From: Candidatus Treponema faecavium | Lineage (GTDB): Bacteria > Spirochaetota > Spirochaetia > Treponematales > Treponemataceae | Length of the DNA: 6,598 nt | Assembly (NCBI GenBank): GCA_019113455.1 | Contig: DXHG01000075.1 | Span: 1-6,598, forward strand | Reading direction: 5' to 3' | Shown: positions 1-5,460 of the stretch, piece after piece | Numbering within the stretch: position 1 is the stretch's first letter | Layout: every line of letters begins with the position of its first letter | The notes under the pieces: generated by a model | Database searches by the model: none | Seen by the model: the letters and a program-made list of their open reading frames with translations, nothing else | What the model was told of the DNA's origin: nothing | Position numbers and translations under genes: made by a program

Positions 1-2
1 CG

Positions 3-8
3 TATAAT
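3..8 (+). promoter_or_regulatory. -10 promoter element for the flavoprotein gene
   Basis: A perfect TATAAT lies 25 nt upstream of the ATG at 34, which would place transcription start near 14-16 and leave a leader of about 20 nt. The -35 element would fall outside the window, so the promoter is only half visible. The leader contains AAGGAG at 22-27, six bases before the start codon. Confidence 0.6.
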
Positions 9-33
9 AGTCCCATACAGTAAGGAGTGTAGC

Positions 34-576
34 ATGAAGAAAATTGCAGTTCTTACCGGAAGCCCCCGTGCGCACGGCAACAGCGAACAGCTTGCCGATG
101 CGTTTATCGTCGCGTCGCAGCAGAAAGGCAATGAGGTGGTTAAGATCCGCTGCGCCGAGCTCGATCTGCTTGGCTGCCGCGCCTGCAACTGCTGCTATGA
201 GGATGAAAAACCATGCCTGATGGAAAAACAGTTCAACGACATCGCTCCGGTTATCCAGGAAGCGGCGGCCGTCGTAGTGTTTTCTCCGCTGTACTGGTTT
301 TCGTTTCCGGCACAGCTTAAGGCCGTGCTCGATAAGTTTTACGCTTATATGCACGGCGGACGCTGCATAGCGGGAAAAGAGTGCGCAGCGGTGTTCTGTG
401 GGGAAACTGATACAGAGTCTGACTTTGCCGGCATCAGCACTTCGTGGCGGCTGATTGCCGATTACCTGAAATGGGAAAACAAAGGGATTATCTGTATCTG
501 CAATGCAGCAGAGCCGGGAGATATTGCGAAAACGGACGGTCTTGTGCGGGCTGCACAGCTTGCGCAATTATTCTAG
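34..576 (+). CDS. NAD(P)H-dependent FMN reductase / flavodoxin-like flavoprotein with a cysteine cluster
   Basis: This 180-residue protein belongs to the flavodoxin-fold NADPH-dependent FMN reductase superfamily. The N-terminal strand and phosphate-binding loop (residues 4-17, GSPRAHGNS) is the expected FMN phosphate site. The later segment FSPLYWFSFPAQLKAVLDKF (residues 83-102) is the family's second flavin-contact region. Residues 48-61 contain C48-x2-C51-x2-C54-x6-C61, with an extra C53. This resembles the compact motif that binds a 4Fe-4S cluster in archaeal iron-sulfur flavoprotein (Isf), but many annotated 'flavodoxin family' oxidoreductases carry similar cysteines without a proven cluster. 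It is probably a cytoplasmic electron-transfer or quinone/nitro reductase; the substrate cannot be read from sequence. The ATG at 34 is supported by AAGGAG at 22-27. It appears monocistronic, with a long hairpin starting 2 nt after the stop. The length is normal for the family. Family assignment is firm; the iron-sulfur proposal is inference. Confidence 0.9.
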   Translation: MKKIAVLTGSPRAHGNSEQLADAFIVASQQKGNEVVKIRCAELDLLGCRACNCCYEDEKPCLMEKQFNDIAPVIQEAAAVVVFSPLYWFSFPAQLKAVLDKFYAYMHGGRCIAGKECAAVFCGETDTESDFAGISTSWRLIADYLKWENKGIICICNAAEPGDIAKTDGLVRAAQLAQLF

Positions 577-578
577 TA

Positions 579-628
579 CGGTATTGTTTTGTGTCCGTAA
601 CGGAATGCGTGTGCACAAAACAATACCG
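579..628 (+). repeat. 15-bp perfect inverted repeat after the flavoprotein stop; possible transcription terminator
   Basis: CGGTATTGTTTTGTG at 579-593 is exactly complementary to 614-628, enclosing 20 nt. The loop contains a small TCCG/CGGA stem (594-597 with 601-604), and its 3' edge forms the palindrome TGTGCACA (610-617). The structure starts 2 nt after the TAG of the upstream gene. Its position suggests transcription termination or protection of the mRNA 3' end. Neither side has the run of T expected of a classical intrinsic terminator, so the role is inferred from position and stem length only. Confidence 0.6.
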
Positions 629-654
629 CATAGTTATGAAAGTTATTATGTATT

Positions 655-1377
655 ATGAGTATGCAGCATTTAGTGGAGTATTATGACGAATTATTCCCCG
701 TGTCAGCGGAACAGCTTTCGTTTTATAAACAGATACTTGCACGGTATCGTAATCCCGTGAAAGTGCTGAATATCGGGTGCGGAACCGGTTCTTTTGAGCA
801 CAAGCTCGCGCGCCTTGGCCACGATGTAACGGGTCTTGAGGTATGGAAAGAACTGCTCGATTCTGCGGCGCGCCGCCGCCGTCTGCCGATGACGGCGGTG
901 CGCTTTTTTAATATGTCAACGGTAGAAATGGGTTCGTTTTTAGGAAAAAAGTTTTACAACATTATTTCCTGCCTGAACGGCAGAATCGTTTTTATCCATG
1001 ACAAAGCGCTCATGCGCAAATTTTTCTGCGACTGCAAAATGCTGCTTGCCGAACAGGGAACGCTTGTGCTGCAGCTGCCGAATTTTTCGCTGTTTCCCGG
1101 CCGTACAGAAGAGCTTCCGTGCCTCAAAAGCATACGGGCAAGTCTGGGAACGAAAATGGAGCGCACAGACAGCGAGACGCTCGTGTCGCAGCAGCTTACG
1201 ACATGCAGCGGCAAGCGGGTGCACCTTATAGAAAAGGCGCAGATATATCCCATTACCGCGCAGGAAATAACGGAGAACGCTCAAGCGGCAGGTTTTTCCA
1301 ACATCGCGGTGTACAGCGGTTTTGACTGCGGCGCCGCGCAAAAAACGTCTCCGTTTTTAACGTTTGAAATATACTGA
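655..1377 (+). CDS. class I SAM-dependent methyltransferase
   Basis: The 240-residue product has the Rossmann-fold methyltransferase signature. Motif I is VLNIGCGTGSF at residues 37-47, followed by the acidic residue E62 in VTGLEV that would hold the ribose hydroxyls of S-adenosylmethionine. The motif-IV-like stretch YNIISCLNGRIVFI lies near residues 101-114. The C-terminal half (about 120-240) is a less conserved substrate region ending in a predicted beta strand, typical of small-molecule or generic methyltransferases of the Methyltransf_11/25 type. The acceptor substrate cannot be told. Start choice is uncertain: ATG 655 and ATG 661 are both in frame and neither has a strong ribosome binding site (only GAAAG at 638-642). 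No clear promoter is visible in the 78-nt gap, which is mostly filled by the inverted repeat. Its stop at 1375-1377 faces the end of the minus-strand ricT with only 22 nt between them. Confidence 0.85.
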   Translation: MSMQHLVEYYDELFPVSAEQLSFYKQILARYRNPVKVLNIGCGTGSFEHKLARLGHDVTGLEVWKELLDSAARRRRLPMTAVRFFNMSTVEMGSFLGKKFYNIISCLNGRIVFIHDKALMRKFFCDCKMLLAEQGTLVLQLPNFSLFPGRTEELPCLKSIRASLGTKMERTDSETLVSQQLTTCSGKRVHLIEKAQIYPITAQEITENAQAAGFSNIAVYSGFDCGAAQKTSPFLTFEIY

Positions 1378-1383
1378 AAACAC

Positions 1384-1449
1384 TGCCGGCAAAGCGTTGT
1401 TATGTTATGTGCCAGCGTCCCTCCGTCTGCACAAAACGCTTTGCCGGTA
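1384..1449. terminator. Long inverted repeat at the convergent junction, possible bidirectional terminator
   Basis: CCGGCAAAGCGTT at 1386-1398 is perfectly complementary to AACGCTTTGCCGG at 1435-1447. The stem can be extended outward by a G-U pair (1385/1448) and a T-A pair (1384/1449), and the loop is 36 nt. One arm is noncoding, between the two convergent genes. The other arm encodes the Pro-Ala-Lys-Arg-Phe segment near the RicT C-terminus, so the hairpin straddles the ricT stop codon. The minus-strand side is followed within about five bases by only four T (CAGTGTTTTC), and the plus side has no T-run. Termination of both converging transcripts is likely from position, but this is not a textbook terminator. 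Confidence 0.5.
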
Positions 1450-2329
1450 TTTCAAGGATGCGTCCGTCTTCTCCCGACAGTTTTATCATGGAGGTGAGCG
1501 GATTTATTTCTGTAATGCGGAAATTGGTTCCTTCATAAAACAGGCGGGCGCCTTCGTTGGGCAGCTTCTTGCGGGCTTCGGCATACCAGTTATACTCATA
1601 CGCAAGGCAGCACAGCAGCCTGCCGCACTGTCCTGATATTTTCATTGAGTTGAGGGACAGGTTCTGCTCTTTTGCCATGCGGATAGAAACAGGCTGCAGC
1701 TTGTCCGACACGCTGTGGCAGCAGTATGGTCTGCCGCAGACGCCCAAGCCGCCGGTAATGCGTGACTCGTCGCGCACGCCGATTTGGCGCAGTTCAATGC
1801 GCATTTTGAATACGGATACAAGGTCTTTTACCAGTTCCCTGAAATCGATGCGGTTATCGGCACTGAAAAAGAAAAGGATTTTTTGTTCCTCAAGCAGATA
1901 GTGTGTGGCGATAAGCTTCATATCGAGTTTATGCTGCGCCACTTTTTCCTGAAACACGTGAAACGCCGTTTCTTCTTTGCTTTTGTTTTCTTCCCGTTTA
2001 TCGAGATCGGCCTGCGCTGCCTTGCGTTCAACGGTTACGATATCCGACGCTTTAATGCCTGTCGGGGCGCTTGAAATACCGGTAACAAGCGCCATGTCTT
2101 TTCCGTAGCGGGTAGGAATGATCACGTAATCTCCCGCAGTAAGCTGCGGCGTGCTGTCCACCGCAGCGTACAGACTTTCCGAGGAATATTCCAGTTTAAG
2201 ACGATACAGCGGAGATTTGCAGTTAAAATTTCCTGTGTCAGTTTGTTCTTCCGGGGACACAGCGTCTTCCAGCGAGGCAATATCATCGTATTCGCGGGCT
2301 TCTATATCGTTTTCAAAAACTTCACTCAT
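1400..2329 (-). CDS. ricT: PSP1-domain protein, RicT (YaaT)-like iron-sulfur regulatory subunit
   Basis: The 309-residue product matches the PSP1/RicT family closely. An acidic N-terminal extension (about 1-40) precedes the PSP1 region, which includes TRYGKDMALVTG near residues 73-84. The hallmark block at about 192-243 reads GGLGVCGRPYCC, then PVSIRMAKEQNLSLN, then KISGQCGRLLCCL. Cysteines C198, C203, C204, C235, C240 and C241 are all present. In Bacillus subtilis, RicT forms the Y-complex with RicA and RicF, carries 4Fe-4S clusters and promotes RNase Y-dependent RNA maturation; cysteines of this block serve as ligands. Partners in this organism are unknown. I chose ATG 2329 over the in-frame ATG 2374 because a good AGGAG (2340-2336) lies 6 nt upstream of 2329, whereas 2374 has none. 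It is the last gene of the minus operon, 76 nt after yaaR. In Firmicutes yaaR and yaaT are also near neighbours, which supports both assignments. Confidence 0.9.
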   Translation of the reverse strand: MSEVFENDIEAREYDDIASLEDAVSPEEQTDTGNFNCKSPLYRLKLEYSSESLYAAVDSTPQLTAGDYVIIPTRYGKDMALVTGISSAPTGIKASDIVTVERKAAQADLDKREENKSKEETAFHVFQEKVAQHKLDMKLIATHYLLEEQKILFFFSADNRIDFRELVKDLVSVFKMRIELRQIGVRDESRITGGLGVCGRPYCCHSVSDKLQPVSIRMAKEQNLSLNSMKISGQCGRLLCCLAYEYNWYAEARKKLPNEGARLFYEGTNFRITEINPLTSMIKLSGEDGRILEIPAKRFVQTEGRWHIT

Positions 2330-2335
2330 ATGGTA

Positions 2336-2340
2336 CTCCT
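2336..2340 (-). promoter_or_regulatory. Ribosome binding site that fixes the ricT start
   Basis: On the minus strand AGGAG lies six bases before ATG 2329. The longer reading from ATG 2374 would bury this site in coding sequence and has no Shine-Dalgarno of its own. The 15 extra residues it would add (MTAGAETRLSAQEYH) do not resemble any conserved part of the family. Confidence 0.75.
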
Positions 2341-2405
2341 GTGCGGACAATCGCGTCTCTGCTCCGGCGGTCATGCCGGCTAAAGGAACGGGACTGCAAG
2401 GCGGT

Positions 2406-2912
2406 TTACATTAGTAAGTCTACAAGAATTCCGTTTATTTCATCAATCCGTGCAAGCATGGAAAGTTTATCATAATGGTTTGCAAGAAAATCTGCAGCAA
2501 GGCGGTCAAGCTTTTCGTCAACGATGCGGAGCATATAGTAGCGCTTTCTGCGCAGGATGCTGCGGCCGCTTTCGTGCATGTCGACTTCGTAGTTGCAGTG
2601 TACGACAAAGCGCATAAAATCGGACACCGCGCGCCGGTAGGCGGTAAACGATTCCATCGTTGAACCCGCTTTGAGGCTGTCTCCGGCTATGTCTACGTCG
2701 TCTTTAAGCTTAATAACCGCCTGTTCAAGCGGCATTCCGGCAACCTGCGGCGGGATAAACTCATCGTCAGGGAGCCCCAGTGAACGCAGATGCAGTATGC
2801 TGGCAAATGATTTATGCGTTTTTTGTTTTTTTTCGCTGCGTGCAGCCCCCTGCGCCGTCTGCGCCTGCGCCGCCGCATGGAGCGCCGACGCGACCGGATC
2901 CAGCTGCGCCAT
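2406..2912 (-). CDS. YaaR family protein (DUF327)
   Basis: The 168-residue protein has a poorly conserved, Ala/Gln-rich and basic N-terminus (about 1-40). A helical DUF327 core follows (about 60-168). Recognisable family segments are FTAYRRAVSDFMRFVV (residues 89-104), RRKRYYMLRIVDEKLDRL (121-138) and the closing RIDEINGILVDLLM (155-168). It has no signal peptide or membrane segment and is probably cytoplasmic. The biochemical function of the family is not established. The start ATG overlaps the bactofilin stop by one base (TAATG) and AGGA sits 8 nt upstream (2924-2921), pointing to translational coupling. Adjacency to ricT mirrors the yaaR-holB-yaaT neighbourhood of Bacillus, with holB absent here. 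An A8 run interrupted by C from an A6 run in codons 27-32 (2833-2819) is a possible slippage site. Confidence 0.85.
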   Translation of the reverse strand: MAQLDPVASALHAAAQAQTAQGAARSEKKQKTHKSFASILHLRSLGLPDDEFIPPQVAGMPLEQAVIKLKDDVDIAGDSLKAGSTMESFTAYRRAVSDFMRFVVHCNYEVDMHESGRSILRRKRYYMLRIVDEKLDRLAADFLANHYDKLSMLARIDEINGILVDLLM

Positions 2913-3340
2913 TATGCGTTTCCTGTCCGCTGCTCAAGCGACCGCTGTGCAATCGCTTTTCTTTCAGCGCGGTTTTTTTCTGCCTGTTCATAGCCGGCTT
3001 CGTCTTTACGTGAAATGCAGTAGCCGTGCAGCAGCACGTGTTCGGCAACTTCCAGCCGCCGCGTAGACACATCGCCTAACACGGCAGCCGTTGACAGCAG
3101 CTGAATGCGTTCAGGCGCGATAATGTCTCCTTCAACGATGCCGCCTGCGATAACGGAAGACGCAACGATGCTGCCTCTGATGCGGGAATGTTCGCCGGTA
3201 ATTACCTTGCCTGTCGTGTGAACATCGCCGTCTATATCGCCGTCTATGCGGATGAACCCGTTTACCTTTAAGCTTCCGCCGACGGCAGACCCCGCGCCGA
3301 TAACGGTGTTGATTGAAATGTCATCGGAATGAAACGCCAT
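2912..3340 (-). CDS. Bactofilin (polymer-forming cytoskeletal protein)
   Basis: The 142-residue product is a bactofilin (formerly DUF583). The short N-terminal tail (1-11) leads into the right-handed beta-helix core at about 12-107. The core shows the characteristic Gly- and hydrophobic-rich repeats: TVIGAGSAVGGSLKVNGFI, RIDGDIDGDV, GKVITGEHSRIRGSI and VIAGGIVEGDII. The C-terminal tail (about 110-142) is charged, rich in Lys, Arg and Glu, and probably disordered or helical. Bactofilins polymerise without nucleotide into membrane-associated filaments that localise cell-wall enzymes. The gene starts 8 nt after the stop of an M23 peptidase gene, and its GGGGA ribosome binding site adjoins that stop codon. 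Bactofilin-M23 pairs are known from helical and curved bacteria (for example CcmA with Csd1 in Helicobacter pylori). The inferred role is positioning the neighbouring peptidase to control cell shape. Confidence 0.93.
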   Translation of the reverse strand: MAFHSDDISINTVIGAGSAVGGSLKVNGFIRIDGDIDGDVHTTGKVITGEHSRIRGSIVASSVIAGGIVEGDIIAPERIQLLSTAAVLGDVSTRRLEVAEHVLLHGYCISRKDEAGYEQAEKNRAERKAIAQRSLEQRTGNA

Positions 3341-3348
3341 GGATTCCC

Positions 3349-4371
3349 CTATTGGTCTGTTCTGACGTTTATGTATTTTGCAGGATCTACCACGTCCGAA
3401 CCGATGTGCACTTCATAATGCAGGTGCGGGCCGGTAGAAAGCCCCGTGTTTCCGATAGCACCGATAACGTCATGCTGAGAAACAAACTGTCCTTTTTTTA
3501 CATAGACCGCAGACATATGCGCGTACCGCGTGTAAAATCCGTGTTTGTGCTGGATAATCACATAATTGCCGAAACCGCTGTCATACGTTACGGTAACGAC
3601 CTGGCCGTTTGCCGTGGCGACAATCGGGTCTCCCTGCCGCCAGGTTGAAAAATCAAGCCCTTTATGTATGTACCATTGCCCCGTTATCGGATGCACATTC
3701 TGTCCGAACTCCATCGATATGTGGCCGACGCCGTTTTTGAGCGGCCAGATGCTGGGAATGTCTGAAAACAGTGTTTCCTGCGTTTCAAGCATACGGCCGA
3801 TTTGCTCAATCGGCTGAATAGCTCCCTCAAGATACGACGTGAGCTGTTTTATGTCTCCCGTTTCCTGCAGCGAGCCCGACGCTATGTCCCGCGTGCTGAA
3901 CAGCGAGCTTAAGTCGCTGCCGGCAGTATCGCCTGCAGAAGTACCTGCAGGCTGCGCGATGCCGAGCAGCGACAGCGACTGCGTAAGCGACGACTGAAAG
4001 CGCTTTGCTGTCTGAAGAAGGTTTTCGTTTTCATCCATGAGCTCATCGAGGCTTGCGAGCGTGTCGCGGTTTTCCTCGGTGAGCCGTGAAATCTCAAGGC
4101 TTGAGCTGATTGCCTGTTTATTAAAATAGAAGAAAGACGCAAGGATGCCGCAGAAGATAACTGCGCCGAACACAATGGCAAACACATTTGTCTGCACATT
4201 AAACACGCGGTCCTGCGAGTGCGGCACAATCATTATCGTGATTTTTCTGTCGCAGACGGCAAAAAAACGTGATACGGCACGGCCTGCGCCGCGTGCCGCC
4301 TGAGCGATAAAATGTGTAAGAGAATTAACGGTATCTTTTTCTAAACGTTTATATCTTCGTGAACGCGGCAC
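3349..4371 (-). CDS. Membrane-anchored M23 family metallopeptidase (peptidoglycan endopeptidase)
   Basis: The 340-residue protein has a basic cytoplasmic N-terminus (1-61), one transmembrane helix at about 62-83 (NVFAIVFGAVIFCGILASFF) and a predicted periplasmic coiled coil at about 84-130. A Ser/Thr/Gly-rich linker follows, and then an M23 (LytM) domain at about 210-335. All the expected active-site residues are visible: zinc ligands H236 and D240 in HKGLD, H285 in RYAHM, and H316 and H318 in HLHYE. It is therefore predicted to be an active Zn endopeptidase that cleaves peptidoglycan cross-bridges. The start is GTG 4371, preceded by GGAG (4382-4379) at 7 nt. It is the first gene of the minus operon, directly behind a TTGACA/TATACT promoter. 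The bactofilin downstream is its likely scaffold. The single-pass coiled-coil layout also resembles divisome or shape-linked LytM proteins. Confidence 0.93.
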   Translation of the reverse strand: MPRSRRYKRLEKDTVNSLTHFIAQAARGAGRAVSRFFAVCDRKITIMIVPHSQDRVFNVQTNVFAIVFGAVIFCGILASFFYFNKQAISSSLEISRLTEENRDTLASLDELMDENENLLQTAKRFQSSLTQSLSLLGIAQPAGTSAGDTAGSDLSSLFSTRDIASGSLQETGDIKQLTSYLEGAIQPIEQIGRMLETQETLFSDIPSIWPLKNGVGHISMEFGQNVHPITGQWYIHKGLDFSTWRQGDPIVATANGQVVTVTYDSGFGNYVIIQHKHGFYTRYAHMSAVYVKKGQFVSQHDVIGAIGNTGLSTGPHLHYEVHIGSDVVDPAKYINVRTDQ

Positions 4372-4393
4372 TGTTATGCTCCGATCTGCAGCA

Positions 4394-4423
4394 AGTATAT
4401 CATAATAAATTGGCTGCTGTCAA
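4394..4423 (-). promoter_or_regulatory. Promoter of the M23-bactofilin-yaaR-ricT operon
   Basis: On the minus strand a perfect TTGACA (4423-4418) is followed after 18 nt by TATACT (4399-4394), five of six matches to the -10 consensus. Transcription would start near 4387, giving a short leader of about 15 nt that contains the GGAG before the GTG start of the M23 gene. The four genes downstream share strand and tight spacing, so this is the probable promoter for all of them. Confidence 0.75.
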
Positions 4424-4553
4424 ATTACAAAATACAGTGTATATCAAGAATCAGCGTTTCTGCATAAAACGTATAATTTGCATATTGCGCACAAATATAT
4501 AGTTATACACAATGTATCCATGCTGTTTCAGCCGGCACAGCGGAATTCCTTTC

Positions 4554-4582
4554 TTGACAATTATAATCTCCTGCATTATCCT
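4554..4582 (+). promoter_or_regulatory. Promoter of the tatD-dus operon
   Basis: A perfect TTGACA at 4554-4559 is followed after 17 nt by TATCCT at 4577-4582, four of six -10 matches including the key T, A and final T. Transcription would start near 4589, leaving a leader of about 85 nt before the ATG at 4675. The palindrome GGAATTCC lies four bases upstream of the -35 box and could be an operator, though nothing shows which protein would bind it. Confidence 0.6.
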
Positions 4583-4598
4583 AATCGGTAACAATACT

Positions 4599-4617
4599 TA
4601 TAAAGTTTAGCTTTATA
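4599..4617 (+). other. Small AT-rich hairpin in the tatD leader
   Basis: TATAAAG (4599-4605) and CTTTATA (4611-4617) form a 7-bp stem with a 5-nt loop, followed by TATATTTTAAC. It would sit at about +10 to +30 of the tatD transcript. It could act as a weak attenuator or stabilise the 5' end. The stem has one G-C pair only, so it may be no more than AT-rich coincidence. Confidence 0.3.
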
Positions 4618-4674
4618 TATATTTTAACGACAAGCGTATTTTTTAGTTACTCTAATTCATTAGGAAGATACACC

Positions 4675-5457
4675 ATGCAGTTTTTTGATACTCATGCCCA
4701 CATCGGGCTTATTTATGATGACCCTATAGAGCAGCTCCGCGTTGTACAGAAAGCCAAGCAGGCAGGCGTAACCCGTATTGTCAGCATCTGCAACAACCTG
4801 CATGATTTTGCCGAAGTATACGAGCACCTCAAGGCGGTGCCGGGCGTATACCACGCCGTTGGCGTCGCTCCGTCTGAAGTCAATTCCCCGGGCAAAAACT
4901 GGATCAGTACAATAGAACAAAGTTTGCAGCTGCCTAACGTAATCGCGCTTGGCGAGATCGGCCTTGACTATTACCGCAAATTCGGAGACCGGAGCTCGCA
5001 GGTAGAGCTCTTTATCACGCAGCTTGAAATTGCAGAAAAGCACAATGTGCCGGTGATTATCCATAACCGCGATGCGGGCAAAGACGTGCTTTCCATATTG
5101 CAGCAGCGTATGCCGCAGGCAGGCGCGGTGCTGCACTGCTATTCGGAAAATGCCGCGTATGCGCGCAAGCTGCGCAATTATCCGGTGTATTTCTCGTTTG
5201 CCGGCAACCTCACGTACCGCAACGCGCGCAATCTGCATGAAACCGTGTTTGCCGTGCCGATTGACCGCATACTGGTAGAAACGGAAAGCCCGTTTATGGT
5301 GCCTGCCGAATACCGCGGCCAGCGCAACATGCCGGCATACCTGCCTTCGACAGTTGCATTTCTTGCCGAAATGCTTGAAATGGACTTGGAGGCGCTTGCC
5401 GCCCGGCTGTGGAAAAACAGCTGCGCGTTCTTTAAGCTGCCGGAAGCGGCGGAATAG
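4675..5457 (+). CDS. TatD family metal-dependent hydrolase/deoxyribonuclease
   Basis: The 260-residue protein is a TatD-type TIM-barrel metal hydrolase of normal length. These enzymes act as Mg-dependent 3'-5' exonucleases or endonucleases in DNA repair and quality control; substrate range varies. Metal-site motifs in order are DTHAH (D5, H7, H9), GEIGLDYY (E94), PVIIHNRDA (H130) and LHCYS (H154). The final conserved block reads LVETESPF, where the family usually has ETDSP or ETDAP. The metal-binding Asp is therefore replaced by E204, read directly as codon GAA. The usual GxHP histidine is also altered, since residues 63-66 read GVAP. The rest, including YRGQRNMPAYLP (213-224), is standard. 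AGGAAG (4662-4667) lies 7 nt before the ATG. A DusB-type gene follows 3 nt after the stop. The enzyme is probably cytoplasmic, and activity with the Glu substitution is plausible but unproven. Confidence 0.92.
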   Translation: MQFFDTHAHIGLIYDDPIEQLRVVQKAKQAGVTRIVSICNNLHDFAEVYEHLKAVPGVYHAVGVAPSEVNSPGKNWISTIEQSLQLPNVIALGEIGLDYYRKFGDRSSQVELFITQLEIAEKHNVPVIIHNRDAGKDVLSILQQRMPQAGAVLHCYSENAAYARKLRNYPVYFSFAGNLTYRNARNLHETVFAVPIDRILVETESPFMVPAEYRGQRNMPAYLPSTVAFLAEMLEMDLEALAARLWKNSCAFFKLPEAAE

Positions 5458-5460
5458 CCG

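Larger units (their letters stand above)
4372..4674. other. AT-rich divergent intergenic region
   Basis: This 303-nt gap between the M23 operon and tatD is clearly richer in A and T than the flanking genes. It holds one recognisable promoter facing each way, a perfect palindrome GGAATTCC at 4542-4549 just upstream of the plus -35 box, and an AT-rich hairpin in the tatD leader. The middle (about 4424-4541) has another isolated TATAAT at 4472-4477 without a convincing -35. I see no tRNA, no convincing small RNA and no riboswitch signature. Confidence 0.7.

Noticed and set aside
444..686. 80-codon plus-strand ORF overlapping the flavoprotein and methyltransferase starts
   Set aside because: It overlaps a well-supported gene in another frame, runs through the 15-bp hairpin, and has no family resemblance.
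2364..2379. CCGGC/GCCGG 5-bp hairpin between yaaR and ricT as an attenuator
   Set aside because: The stem is short and lacks a following T-run. It is common in this base composition, although it does cover the rejected upstream ATG of ricT.
2840..2900. GCG/GCC-rich stretch in the yaaR N-terminus as a microsatellite
   Set aside because: The repeats are imperfect and encode a plausible Ala/Gln-rich disordered tail. No regular unit is maintained.
4512..4610. 32-residue ORF with a hydrophobic stretch (IPFLTIIISCIILIG) in the divergent intergenic region
   Set aside because: It has no Shine-Dalgarno, and it runs through the -35 and -10 boxes of the tatD promoter. The hydrophobic residues follow from the AT-rich sequence.
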